Below are positions 16,601 through 25,043 of a DNA stretch of 64,000 nucleotides, in pieces. A program made the translations under genes and the position numbers. Source of the stretch: Variovorax paradoxus. Lineage in GTDB: Bacteria > Pseudomonadota > Gammaproteobacteria > Burkholderiales > Burkholderiaceae_C. The stretch covers positions 1-64,000 of the forward strand of contig NZ_JAGGNU010000077.1 of assembly GCF_018614915.1 (NCBI RefSeq). Reading direction: 5' to 3'. Positions within the stretch are counted from its first letter, which is position 1, and every line of letters begins with the position of its first letter. The notes under the pieces were generated by a model, which made no database searches, was not told where the DNA came from, and saw nothing but the letters and a program-made list of their open reading frames with translations.

Positions 16601-17892
16601 GGCACGAACACAGCACGCCGCGCCGGTGGGGCCGACGCTGGCGCCACTCGCTGCGCCTGCGGCTGATCACCGTCTTCGTGCTGCTCGCGCTGGCGATGGC
16701 GGCGGTGTTTCTCGGCGGCATGCAGCGCGCGTTCTCGACCGGCTGGCGCGAGGCCGCACAGCCGCTGGTCGCCGACTACCTGGACCGGCTGGTGGCCGAG
16801 CTCGGCACGCCGCCCGAGATCTCGCGCGCCGAGGCGATGGTCGTGCGGCTGCCGATCTCGATCCGCATCGAGGGGCCGAAGGTCAACTGGGACTCGCATC
16901 CGTTTAGGCGCTCGATGCGCAACTTCGGGCCGCGCAACGGCGACTGGCTCACGCGCAGCACCGCCGACGGCCACCGCGTGAGCTTCGGCCTCGGCACCTT
17001 GCCGTGGCAGCGCGAGCCGCACGGCATCGGCTGGATCACGCTGGCGCTGCTGCTGGGCCTGACCGCGCTCGCCTACGCCTACGTGCGGCGCCTGCTGCGG
17101 CCGCTCGACGACATCCGTGCCGGCGCCGAGCGCTTCGGCCGCGGCGCCTTCGACCAGCCGATTCCGCTGCGCCGGCGCGACGAGCTGGGCGATCTCGCCC
17201 AGCGAATCAACACCATGGCGCACGACATCCAGGCCATGCTCGATGCCAAACGGGCGCTACTGCTGGCGCTGAGCCACGAGCTGCGCTCGCCGCTCACGCG
17301 CGCCCGGCTCAACGCCGAGCTGCTGCCGGCCACGCCCGAGGGCGAGGCCGAACGCGCGGCGCTCTTGCGCGACCTGGCCGAGATGCGCGACCTGATCAGC
17401 GACCTGCTCGAAAGCGAGCGCCTCGCGAGCCCGCATGCGGCGCTGCAGCGCGAGCCGGTCGAACTTGCAGCGCTGGTGCGCGAGATCGTGAGCGAAGCTC
17501 CCGACGGCGGCCGCGTCGTGCTGGAACTCGCGCAAGATCTGCCGGCGATGCCGCTGGACCGCCTGCGCATCCGCCTGCTGGTGCGCAACCTGCTCGACAA
17601 CGCGCTGCGCTACGGCGCAGACGCCGCCGAGCCGCCGCACATCGCCTTGCGCACGGCAGGGCAGGGCGTCGAGCTGGAGGTGCGCGATTTCGGGCCCGGC
17701 GTCGACCCGGCGCAGCTCGAGCGCCTGACCGAGCCCTTCTACCGCACCGACAGCGCGCGCCAGCGCACGACCGGCGGCGTCGGGCTCGGCATGTACCTGT
17801 GCCGGCTGGTGGCCGACGCGCATGGCGGCACACTGCGTGTGCGCAATGCAGAACCGGGGCTGGCCGTCAGCGTCGTGCTGCCTCGCGCCTGA
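16597..17892 (+). CDS. Sensor histidine kinase
   Basis: This 431-residue inner-membrane kinase has a transmembrane segment at about residues 21-42, a periplasmic sensor region of about 100 residues, a second membrane segment at about 145-162, and then a HAMP domain. The phosphorylated His227 lies in LSHELRSPLTRARL. The ATPase domain has RNLLDNALRYG, DFGPGVD and a GGVGLGMYLC lid. GTG start at 16597 overlaps the regulator stop. It pairs with the upstream regulator and probably controls the Spy-like gene, in the manner of CpxA/RstB. Confidence 0.93.
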   Translation: MRHEHSTPRRWGRRWRHSLRLRLITVFVLLALAMAAVFLGGMQRAFSTGWREAAQPLVADYLDRLVAELGTPPEISRAEAMVVRLPISIRIEGPKVNWDSHPFRRSMRNFGPRNGDWLTRSTADGHRVSFGLGTLPWQREPHGIGWITLALLLGLTALAYAYVRRLLRPLDDIRAGAERFGRGAFDQPIPLRRRDELGDLAQRINTMAHDIQAMLDAKRALLLALSHELRSPLTRARLNAELLPATPEGEAERAALLRDLAEMRDLISDLLESERLASPHAALQREPVELAALVREIVSEAPDGGRVVLELAQDLPAMPLDRLRIRLLVRNLLDNALRYGADAAEPPHIALRTAGQGVELEVRDFGPGVDPAQLERLTEPFYRTDSARQRTTGGVGLGMYLCRLVADAHGGTLRVRNAEPGLAVSVVLPRA

Positions 17893-18019
17893 ATTCGCTT
17901 GGGCTCGTTGACGCAGTACATGCCGAAGCGTACGGTTTCGGCGTGCGTGCCTGCAGGCGCGCATACAAGGACGGGAACCCGTGCTTGCAAGTGGCTGGTA
18001 CTCCGAAAGGAGGTGACCC

Positions 18020-19027
18020 ATGAGCGCGCAAAAGCTTCTCGTGAATCGTCGGACAGCCTGCGCCGCCCTGTACCTCCTGTCGGCGTCGCCGCAGATCATC
18101 ATGGCGCAGGTCGTGGGCCGGAAGTCCCGCATCGGGTTTCTTGCCGAGCCGGCTCTTGACGAGGTCATGAGGCGCGCCATCGTCGAGCCCTTCGGGCAAG
18201 GACTCAGGCAATTCGGGTACATCGAGGGCAAGAACATCGTCGTCGAGTCTCGGTGGGCCAACGGCGTGCATGAGCGCCTGGCGGGCCTGGCCAACGAGTT
18301 GCTGCGGCTCGAAGTCGATGTCCTGGTCGCGGCATTTCCTGCCGCAGCGCTGGCTGCGAAGAACGCGACCCGCACCGTGCCCGTGGTTGCCGTATCCGTC
18401 GACAACCCGATCGCGATGGGGCTCGCGGCGACGTTTGCGCGCCCCGGCGGCAACATCACCGGCATCAGCGGGTTCGCACTGGAAGTCGTCGCCAAGCGCC
18501 TGCAGATCATGCGCGAACTCATGCCGATGGCACGGCCGATCGGCATCCTGCTCAATCCCAACGTCGTGACGCGCCATGGGCTGGACAGCGCCATCGTCGA
18601 TTGGGAACGCACGCTGGGCACGCGAGTCCTCGTGTACGAAGCCCGTGGGCCGGACGAATTCGAGGGCGTGTTCGCTGCCATGGCGCGCGACGGGGTCGGC
18701 GGCCTGGTCGTGTTTGCCGACGGCAATACCTACACGCATCGGGTCCGGCTCAACGAGCTGTGTCTGCAGAAGCGAATGCCGTCCGTGTGGGGTGGCCGCG
18801 ACTTCCTGACCGGCGGCGGCCTGGCCTCCTACCAGTCGGACTTCCCCGCCATGTTCAGGCGCGCGGCAGCGCTGGTCGACAAGATCCTCAAGGGCGAGAA
18901 GCCGGGCGAGATCGCGTTCGAGCAGGCCACCAAGTTGGAGCTGGTGATCGACAGGAGGGCAGTCAAGGCGCTTGGAATCACGGTGCCGCGGGCGCTCTAT
19001 CTGCTGGCGAACGAAGTCATCGAATGA
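18020..19027 (+). CDS. ABC transporter substrate-binding protein (PF04392-like), orphan
   Basis: This 335-residue exported protein fits the ABC_sub_bind family seen beside tryptophan/tyrosine-type ABC systems and as many orphans. Recognisable parts are RIGFLAEPALD, the LRQFGYIEGKNIVVESRWA segment, PVVAVSVDNPIAMGLAATFARPGG, and the C-terminal DKILKGEKPGEIAFEQATKLELVID. No permease or ATPase is adjacent. The start ATG is preceded by AAAGGAGGTGA, an unusually complete match to the anti-Shine-Dalgarno. Codon use is somewhat less GC-biased than its neighbours, which may reflect later acquisition. Confidence 0.82.
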   Translation: MSAQKLLVNRRTACAALYLLSASPQIIMAQVVGRKSRIGFLAEPALDEVMRRAIVEPFGQGLRQFGYIEGKNIVVESRWANGVHERLAGLANELLRLEVDVLVAAFPAAALAAKNATRTVPVVAVSVDNPIAMGLAATFARPGGNITGISGFALEVVAKRLQIMRELMPMARPIGILLNPNVVTRHGLDSAIVDWERTLGTRVLVYEARGPDEFEGVFAAMARDGVGGLVVFADGNTYTHRVRLNELCLQKRMPSVWGGRDFLTGGGLASYQSDFPAMFRRAAALVDKILKGEKPGEIAFEQATKLELVIDRRAVKALGITVPRALYLLANEVIE

Positions 19028-19139
19028 GGCTGGTATCGCTGGGCTCTGCCCGTGACGCCCGTTGTCGCCTGCGCTACCGGCCGCTGCACCGGCCAGGGCT
19101 ACCATGCCGTCCCGCCCACAAGCCGCAAGGAGACACGCC

Positions 19140-20180
19140 ATGAGCAGCACCCTCACCAACCACCAGGTCCGCCTCGCCAAGCGCCCCGAAGGCGCGGCCA
19201 CGCGCGAGAACTGGCAGTTCACGACCGAGCCGGTCGGCGAGCCGGCCGAAGGCGGCGTGCTCGTCAAGATCCTGTCGCTCTCGCTCGACCCCGCCATGCG
19301 CGGCTGGATGAACGAGGGCAAGAGCTACATCGCGCCGGTCGAGATCGGCGCCGTCATGCGCGCCGGCGGCATCGGCCGCGTGGAGGCCTCGCGCAACCCG
19401 GCTTTTGCGGTCGGCGACCCTGTCTACGGCACGCTGGGCGTGCAGGAATACATCCTGATCCCGCAGGAGGACATCAGGCGCAGCGGGCTCACCAAGATCG
19501 ACCTTCGCGTCGGCTCGATCACGCAATGGCTCAACGTGCTCGGCATGCCTGGCATGACCGGCTACTTCGGCCTGATGGACATCGGCCAACCGAAGGCCGG
19601 CGAGACGGTCGTCGTCTCGGGCGCCGCCGGCGCGGTCGGCCAGACGGTGGGCCAGCTCGCGAAGGTCAAGGGCTGCCGCGCCGTCGGCATCGCCGGCGGC
19701 CCGGAGAAATGCGACTGGGTGGTGAAGGAGCTCGGCTTCGATGCCTGCATCGACTACAAGGCCGGCCCCTCGGCCGTGCGCGACGGCCTGAAGGCGCATT
19801 GCCCCAAGGGCATCGACATCTACTTCGACAACGTCGGCGGCGAGATCCTCGATGCTGCATTGGCGCGGCTCGCGCGCGGCGCGCGCATCATCATCTGCGG
19901 CGCGATCAGCCAGTACAACAACGTAAACAGCGCGCCCGCGCAGGGCCCGAAGAACTACCTGAGCCTGCTGGTGAACCGGGCGCGCATGGAGGGCATGGTC
20001 GTCTTCGACTACGCCGACCGCTATCACCTCGCCGTGGCCGAGATGGCGGCCTACCTGAAGGACGGCCGCATGAAGAGCCGCGAAGACGTGGTCGAGCGCC
20101 TCGACACTTTCCCCGAAGCGCTGACGCGCCTCTTCACGGGCCAGAACTTCGGCAAGCTGGTGCTCAAGGTCGCAGACTAG
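19140..20180 (+). CDS. Zinc-independent NADP-dependent oxidoreductase (MDR family)
   Basis: This 346-residue enzyme belongs to the prostaglandin-reductase/curcumin-reductase/YncB branch of medium-chain reductases. These reduce activated C=C double bonds with NADPH. The dinucleotide motif is VVVSGAAGAVGQTVGQLAKVKGC. GGPEKCDW, FDACIDYKAG and IDIYFDNVGGEILDAAL match the family, and no zinc ligands are present. AAGGAG precedes ATG 19140. The last 17 bases overlap the convergent aminotransferase gene. Confidence 0.9.
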   Translation: MSSTLTNHQVRLAKRPEGAATRENWQFTTEPVGEPAEGGVLVKILSLSLDPAMRGWMNEGKSYIAPVEIGAVMRAGGIGRVEASRNPAFAVGDPVYGTLGVQEYILIPQEDIRRSGLTKIDLRVGSITQWLNVLGMPGMTGYFGLMDIGQPKAGETVVVSGAAGAVGQTVGQLAKVKGCRAVGIAGGPEKCDWVVKELGFDACIDYKAGPSAVRDGLKAHCPKGIDIYFDNVGGEILDAALARLARGARIIICGAISQYNNVNSAPAQGPKNYLSLLVNRARMEGMVVFDYADRYHLAVAEMAAYLKDGRMKSREDVVERLDTFPEALTRLFTGQNFGKLVLKVAD

Positions 20181-21444
20181 CGATCTCCCGGGTGACCCCG
20201 AGGAAGCGCTCCATCTCGGTGATCGAGTTGCAGTGCAGCGGCGAGACCCGTACCGCGCCTTCGAGACCGAATGAATCGAGCATCCGCTTCGAATAGATGC
20301 TGCTCGCGACCCGTTCGTAGACCGTGACGCCGCGCTGGCCGTAGGCGTGCACGGCCTGCGTGCAGTCGAGCCGGTCGAAGCCGATGCCGAGGATCAGATC
20401 GCGCTTGGTGAGGTCGGCGTGGTCGAGGAAGACCTGGACGCCTTCCATCCCGCGCAGGCCGGCCGCGGCCGCGGTCCCGTCGAGCAGCGTCGACAGCAGG
20501 GCCCGCTCGTGCAGTTCGATGGCTTCGATGCCGGCTTCGAACAGCGCCCGGCGCTGCGTGGCATCGCTGAAGTGGCCGCCGAGCCAGCAGACGTAGTCGA
20601 CGATCTGGGTGAGGGCGGCGAACTGCCACGGCGCGGCGCTTCCCAGATCCCAGAAGTCCGGCTTCTTGCCGCTCAGCTTGTGATGCGGTAGCACCGCGGC
20701 GCGCTCAGAGACCCAGGCAAAGCCGGAGCCGCGGCAGCCGAAGAACTTGTAGGGCGCGATGTTGATGCCGTCGACCGGCGTCTTCTGCAAGTCGATCAAT
20801 CCGTGCGGCGCATGCTGCACCGCGTCCACGATGATGTAGAGATCGGGCTTCACGGCGCGGGCCCGCCGCACGATCTGCTCCAGGTCCAGCTTGGCGCCCG
20901 AGATGTTCGACGCGTAGATCACGTTGAGCAGGCAGGTGCCGGCGTCGACCAGGCGCACGATCTCCTCGACGTCGACGCCGCCGGTCGCCGGGTTGCTCTT
21001 CGCGACCCGCAGCTCTCGGCCGGTCTTCTGCGCGTAGAGCGTCATCGCGTCGAAGGAAGACGGATGCTCGAGCACGGTGGTCACCATGTTCGTACCCGCA
21101 ACGTTCTCGGCCACTGCCCGCACCATGTCGAACATCGCGCCCGACGCCGTCAGCGCGGCGTAGATGCTGCCGCCTTCGGCGTTCAGAAGGGTCCGCAGGT
21201 CGGCGCTGCCTCTGGCCTGGATCGCCTGCAGCTCGACGGCCGCTTCATGGATGCGCTCGGTGTTGTCGGGAATGGCATCGACCTGCGCAAAGCGCTCGAC
21301 CGCGGCCTTGAGCCTGTAGGACCCGCCGGCGTTGTCGAAGTACAGGCGCTCACGCCCGTGATGGTCGCGCTCGATGTGAAGAAAGCGGCGCCTGACTTCG
21401 TGCATCAGCGCGTCGGGGAAGGCTCGGCCCTTGGGATGGTTCAT
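20164..21444 (-). CDS. Class V (cysteine-desulfurase-like) PLP aminotransferase
   Basis: This 426-residue PLP-dependent enzyme is of fold type I, class V. The Schiff-base lysine is Lys233 in INIAPYKFFGCRGSG, and Asp207 in IIVDAVQHAPH should contact the pyridine nitrogen. YFDNAGGSY near the N-terminus is the usual class V opening. It is not a housekeeping NifS/IscS: the active-site Cys loop and the Isc/Suf neighbours are absent. It lies 14 bases downstream of a glutamate/aspartate-type binding protein gene, so it may act on an imported amino acid. Confidence 0.85.
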   Translation of the reverse strand: MNHPKGRAFPDALMHEVRRRFLHIERDHHGRERLYFDNAGGSYRLKAAVERFAQVDAIPDNTERIHEAAVELQAIQARGSADLRTLLNAEGGSIYAALTASGAMFDMVRAVAENVAGTNMVTTVLEHPSSFDAMTLYAQKTGRELRVAKSNPATGGVDVEEIVRLVDAGTCLLNVIYASNISGAKLDLEQIVRRARAVKPDLYIIVDAVQHAPHGLIDLQKTPVDGINIAPYKFFGCRGSGFAWVSERAAVLPHHKLSGKKPDFWDLGSAAPWQFAALTQIVDYVCWLGGHFSDATQRRALFEAGIEAIELHERALLSTLLDGTAAAAGLRGMEGVQVFLDHADLTKRDLILGIGFDRLDCTQAVHAYGQRGVTVYERVASSIYSKRMLDSFGLEGAVRVSPLHCNSITEMERFLGVTREIASLRP

Positions 21445-21458
21445 GGACTGCGGCGCGC

Positions 21459-22352
21459 TCAGACGCCCTTGTTGTTGGGGTTCTTGTAGGCCTCCCGCAC
21501 GGCGTCCGACATCGGGAAGTTGAGATTCACGTTGCGCGGCGGGATGGGCGAGGTGAACCACTTCGCATAGAGCTGGTCGATGGCGCCCGACTTCATCAGC
21601 TCGCCGACGGTCTTGTCGACCAGCTCCTTGAACTGCGGATCGTCCTTGCGGAACATGATGCCGTAGGGCTCCTGCCGCAGCACGTCCTTCAGGATCTTGT
21701 AGTCCGATGGATTCGGCGAGCTCGCGATCAGGCCCGCGAGCTGCACGTCGTCGAGCACGTAGGCCACCGCGCGGTCGCTCGCGAGCAGCAGGAAGGCGTC
21801 GGCCGTGTCCTTGCCCGAGATCTCCTGCACCTCGATGTTCTCCGTCTTGCGATAGCCGCGCAGCAGCTGGATGGAGGTGCTGCCCGACACTGTCGCGACC
21901 GTCTTGCCCTGCAGTTCCGCCAGCGAGGTGATGCCGGAACTCTTCTTGACCGCGGCGGTGATGTTGGTGACGAAGTGGCTGGGCGCGAAGGCGACCTGCT
22001 GCTGGCGCGTCAGCGTGTTGGTGGTGGTGGCGCAATCCAGGTCCACCGTGCCGTTCTGCACCAGCGGGATCCGGTTGGTCGACGTGAGCAGGGTGTAGCG
22101 CACCTCGAGCTTGGGCAGCCCGAGTTTGGCCTTCACCGCGTCGACGATCTTCAGGCAGATTTCGTTGGTGAAGCCGATCGGCGTGCTCTCGGCGCTGAGC
22201 TTGTACGAGAACGGGATCTGGCTGTCGCGGTTGCCGATGTGGATGGTGCCGCTCTCCTTGATCTTGCGCAGGGTGTCGGACTCCTGGGCCGACGCGGTGG
22301 CGCAGGCGAAGGCGAGGACAAGTCCGAATGCCAGGGGCAGCTTGGAGCTCAT
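21459..22352 (-). CDS. Amino-acid ABC transporter substrate-binding protein (GltI-like)
   Basis: This 297-residue periplasmic binding protein has a signal peptide ending in ASAQ. The SBP family 3 fold is shown by LRKIKESGTIHIGNRDSQIPFSY, GFTNEICLKIVDAVK, VDLDCATTTNTLTRQQQVAF and YGIMFRKDDPQFKELVD, all close to the glutamate/aspartate protein GltI. No permease or ATPase lies nearby. It is probably co-transcribed with the aminotransferase and faces a LysR-type gene, which should regulate it. ATG 22352 was chosen at the signal peptide start. Confidence 0.88.
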   Translation of the reverse strand: MSSKLPLAFGLVLAFACATASAQESDTLRKIKESGTIHIGNRDSQIPFSYKLSAESTPIGFTNEICLKIVDAVKAKLGLPKLEVRYTLLTSTNRIPLVQNGTVDLDCATTTNTLTRQQQVAFAPSHFVTNITAAVKKSSGITSLAELQGKTVATVSGSTSIQLLRGYRKTENIEVQEISGKDTADAFLLLASDRAVAYVLDDVQLAGLIASSPNPSDYKILKDVLRQEPYGIMFRKDDPQFKELVDKTVGELMKSGAIDQLYAKWFTSPIPPRNVNLNFPMSDAVREAYKNPNNKGV

Positions 22353-22415
22353 GAAGTGATCCTTTGGGCGATGTTGAACTGGGCGCATCTTCGGCGTGGC
22401 CATAAATTTCCAAAA

Positions 22416-22438
22416 GCGATTTTTTGTGATCGAATCGC
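22416..22438. promoter_or_regulatory. LysR-type operator between divergent genes
   Basis: GCGATT at 22416-22421 and AATCGC at 22433-22438 form a perfect inverted repeat with an 11-base spacer. This includes the classical T-N11-A core of LysR-family binding sites. It lies in the 119-base region between the GltI-like gene and the LysR gene and suits divergent control and autoregulation. Confidence 0.7.
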
Positions 22439-22471
22439 ATGAGTAAAAGAGTTTCTTCGGAGCAGCCCGTG

Positions 22472-23398
22472 ATGACCTTCAAGCAACTCGAAGCCCTCTA
22501 CTGGATCGCCCAGCTCGGCGGCTTCGCCCAGGCGGCGAACCAGCTTCACACCTCGCAGTCCGCGGTGTCCAAGCGGGTGCGCGAGCTCGAGCTGCTGTTC
22601 GACACCGAGCTCTTCGACCGCAGCCAGCGCTCGGCGCGCCTGACGGAGAAGGGCGAGGAGATGTTCGTGCTCGCCAAGAAGCTGCTGGCGCAGCGCGATG
22701 CCGCGGTCGAGCAGTTCGGCAAGCCCGAGGTGATCGAGCGCCGCATCCGCATCGGCGTCACCGAGCTGACCGCGATGACCTGGCTGCCCCGGCTGGTCGG
22801 GTTGATCCAGCAGCACTACCCGAAGGTCATCATCGCGCCCGATGTCGACGACAGCCTCCAGCTGCGCGGCAAGCTGCTCGCCGACGAACTCGACCTCGTC
22901 ATCGTGCCCGACACGCTCGCGGATTCGCGCGTTCCGAGCAAGCCCATCGGCGAAGTGGAAAGCGCCTGGATGTGCAAGCCGGGCGTGGTCCCCGACACCG
23001 GCACCATCCGGCTGCACGAACTCGCGCGCCATCGCATGCTGGTGCAGGGCAGCAGCTCGGGCACCGGACGGGCTTACGACAGCTGGATGAGGGAGCTGGG
23101 CGTGCAGCCCTCGAACGCCATCGTGGTGAGCAACCTGGTCGCGTTGACCGGGCTCACGGTGTCCGGCCTCGGCGTCAGCTACCTGCCGCGCCAGTGCCTG
23201 GAGCCGCTCGTCCAGGCGGGCATGCTGAGCGTGCTCGACGTGACGCCGGCGCTGCCGGTGGTGCGCTACATCGCGATGCACAAGGGCGAGCACCGCAGCG
23301 CGCTGAGCTCGTCGATCATCATGCTGGCGCAGGCCTGCTGCGACTTCACGCGCATGTTCCAGGCCCAGGCGCAGCCGGAAGACGCGCCGGTGGCTTGA
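22472..23398 (+). CDS. LysR-family transcriptional regulator
   Basis: This 308-residue protein starts MTFKQLEALYWIAQLGGFAQAA, a standard LysR winged helix with the TSQSAVSKRVRELE recognition helix. An effector-binding domain follows (IRIGVTELTAMTWLPRLVGLI and onwards). An in-frame ATG at 22439 would add 11 residues. I prefer 22472 because GGAG lies 9 bases upstream and because 22439 directly abuts the operator palindrome. It is divergent from the GltI-like/aminotransferase genes, which are its likely targets. Confidence 0.9.
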   Translation: MTFKQLEALYWIAQLGGFAQAANQLHTSQSAVSKRVRELELLFDTELFDRSQRSARLTEKGEEMFVLAKKLLAQRDAAVEQFGKPEVIERRIRIGVTELTAMTWLPRLVGLIQQHYPKVIIAPDVDDSLQLRGKLLADELDLVIVPDTLADSRVPSKPIGEVESAWMCKPGVVPDTGTIRLHELARHRMLVQGSSSGTGRAYDSWMRELGVQPSNAIVVSNLVALTGLTVSGLGVSYLPRQCLEPLVQAGMLSVLDVTPALPVVRYIAMHKGEHRSALSSSIIMLAQACCDFTRMFQAQAQPEDAPVA

Positions 23399-23408
23399 GC
23401 GCCGCGCC

Positions 23409-24251
23409 TCAGCGGGCGCGCGTGCCCATCACCGCGGCCGAGATGATCAATGCGGCCGCCAGCGCGATGGTCCAGCTCAGCGGCCTGCCGGTCACCAGCA
23501 TCAGCAGCGCCGTCGAGACCAGTGGCGTGATGTAGCTCAGGATGCCGATCTGCCGCGCGTCGCCGCGCTTGAGCGCCATGTCCCAGAAGAAGAAGGCGGC
23601 GCCGAGCGGGCCCAGGCCGCACAGCACCACCAGCAGCCAGTCGCGCGCCGACAGCGCGGCCGAGGGCTCGAGCAGCGCATGGCACACGAGCGACAACGCG
23701 CCCGAGGCCAGGCCGAACAGCCCGATCGCGGACGTCGGAAAGGCCGCCACGCGCCGCGTCCACAGCGAATAGCTGGCCCAGATGAAAGCCGAGCCCAGCG
23801 CCGGCACGAAGCCCCAATACGAGCCGCCGCCGGCCGATGCGCCCTCGCGCGCGCCGAGGATCGCGATCGCCGCGCCCAGGAAGCCCAGCGTCGCCGCGAC
23901 CAGGTGCAGCGGCTTGAGCGACATGCCCGGCAGCAGCACCGGCGCCAGCACCACCATGAAGAGCGGCCACAGGTAGTTCACCAGGTTGGCTTCGACCGGC
24001 GGCGCGTAGCGCAGCGCGATGAACAGCAGGAAGTGGAAGCCGAACAGGCCATAGATGCCCAGCGCCAGCGTGCGCGCCGGCACGGCCCAGGCCTGGCGGT
24101 TGCGCAGCACGTGCGGCCAGCTCATCACGCTGCCGATCACCAGCGCGAGCCCGGTCAGGAGGAAGGGCGGGAGATGCGACAGCGAAGTCCCGAGCGAGGC
24201 GAGGGTGCCCCAGAGGGCGATGGCGGCGAGGGCGTGCAGCGTGGGGGACAT
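23409..24251 (-). CDS. EamA/DMT-family exporter, YddG-like
   Basis: This 280-residue inner-membrane protein has about ten transmembrane helices arranged as two EamA repeats. The sequence around YAPPVEANLVNYLWPLFMV and the second-repeat ISYLTP-like segment (ILSYITPLVSTALLM) resemble the aromatic amino acid exporter YddG. Substrate assignment is by similarity only. It follows the AraC-type gene by 65 bases on the same strand and converges with the LysR gene. Confidence 0.88.
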   Translation of the reverse strand: MSPTLHALAAIALWGTLASLGTSLSHLPPFLLTGLALVIGSVMSWPHVLRNRQAWAVPARTLALGIYGLFGFHFLLFIALRYAPPVEANLVNYLWPLFMVVLAPVLLPGMSLKPLHLVAATLGFLGAAIAILGAREGASAGGGSYWGFVPALGSAFIWASYSLWTRRVAAFPTSAIGLFGLASGALSLVCHALLEPSAALSARDWLLVVLCGLGPLGAAFFFWDMALKRGDARQIGILSYITPLVSTALLMLVTGRPLSWTIALAAALIISAAVMGTRAR

Positions 24252-24316
24252 GGCGGCCGAGCTTAAGCCGCCGCGTCGTCGCGCAATGACGGTCCGTCGT
24301 CGCGCAACGCCGATGT

Positions 24317-25006
24317 TCAGCGCGCGCGCAAGGCCGCGGTGAGCGCCGAAGGCGAGCGGTAGCCGGTGCGGCGTGCCGTCTCCGCCACGCTCATGCCGCC
24401 GCTGCGCAGTTGCCGCGCCTGCAGCAGGCGCTGGCTTCGCAGCCATTGCATCGCGCCCATGCCCTGCTCGTCGCGGCAGCGCTGCGCGAACTGGCTGGAG
24501 CTCAGACAGGCGACCGCGGCGAGGTCGGCCACGCAGAGGGGGTGGTGCCAGCGCACCTGCGCCCAGGCGGCTAGGGCCGGCCAGTCGATGGCGCGCCGGC
24601 GGCCGTTCGGGACCACGGGGCCCCAGGCCTCCAGCAGCAGCGCCGGCGCGTGGTGTAGTGCCGTCGCGGGCTTCGATGCCTGCGACACACACAGCGCTAG
24701 GTAGCGCGCCAGCGAGAGCAGCTGCGGCGCCATCGGCGCGCGGCCGGCGCACTGGGCCCACAGGTCTTGCGTGGTGTCGAGCACGAGGCAGCGGCTGCCC
24801 TCACGCGATTCGAAGTCATGCCGCTCGCCGGGCGTCACCACCCAGCCTTCGCCGGCGCCGACGCGGCGCCCGCGGCCTTCGACCTCCAGGTCCAGCACGC
24901 CGTCGAGCCCGACCAGCACCTGGAAGTGCGCATGCGCATGGCTGCCGCGCGAGGCGCCGTATCGGCGCAGCGACAGGGCGTGTGAAGAAGAGGCCGTACT
25001 GTCCAT
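24317..25006 (-). CDS. AraC-family transcriptional regulator
   Basis: This 229-residue protein has an N-terminal cupin-like sensing region (SHAHAHFQVLVGLDGVLDLEVEG...VVTPGERHDFE). The C-terminal half carries two helix-turn-helix motifs: LCVADLAAVACLSSSQFAQRCRDEQ and SVAETARRTGYRSPSALTAALR. It probably controls the YddG-like exporter downstream. The C-terminus is short, ending soon after the second motif. The gene lies 37 bases after the anion permease gene on the same strand. Confidence 0.88.
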   Translation of the reverse strand: MDSTASSSHALSLRRYGASRGSHAHAHFQVLVGLDGVLDLEVEGRGRRVGAGEGWVVTPGERHDFESREGSRCLVLDTTQDLWAQCAGRAPMAPQLLSLARYLALCVSQASKPATALHHAPALLLEAWGPVVPNGRRRAIDWPALAAWAQVRWHHPLCVADLAAVACLSSSQFAQRCRDEQGMGAMQWLRSQRLLQARQLRSGGMSVAETARRTGYRSPSALTAALRAR

Positions 25007-25043
25007 GGGAGGGCGTCAATTGTCCTTGGCCTGTGCGCGTCTG

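Noticed and set aside
17944-17963. Hairpin TGCGTGCC/GGCGCGCA after the histidine kinase gene as a terminator
   Set aside because: It contains a G-U pair, has no T run and lies in a generally GC-rich gap, so the evidence is too weak to list.
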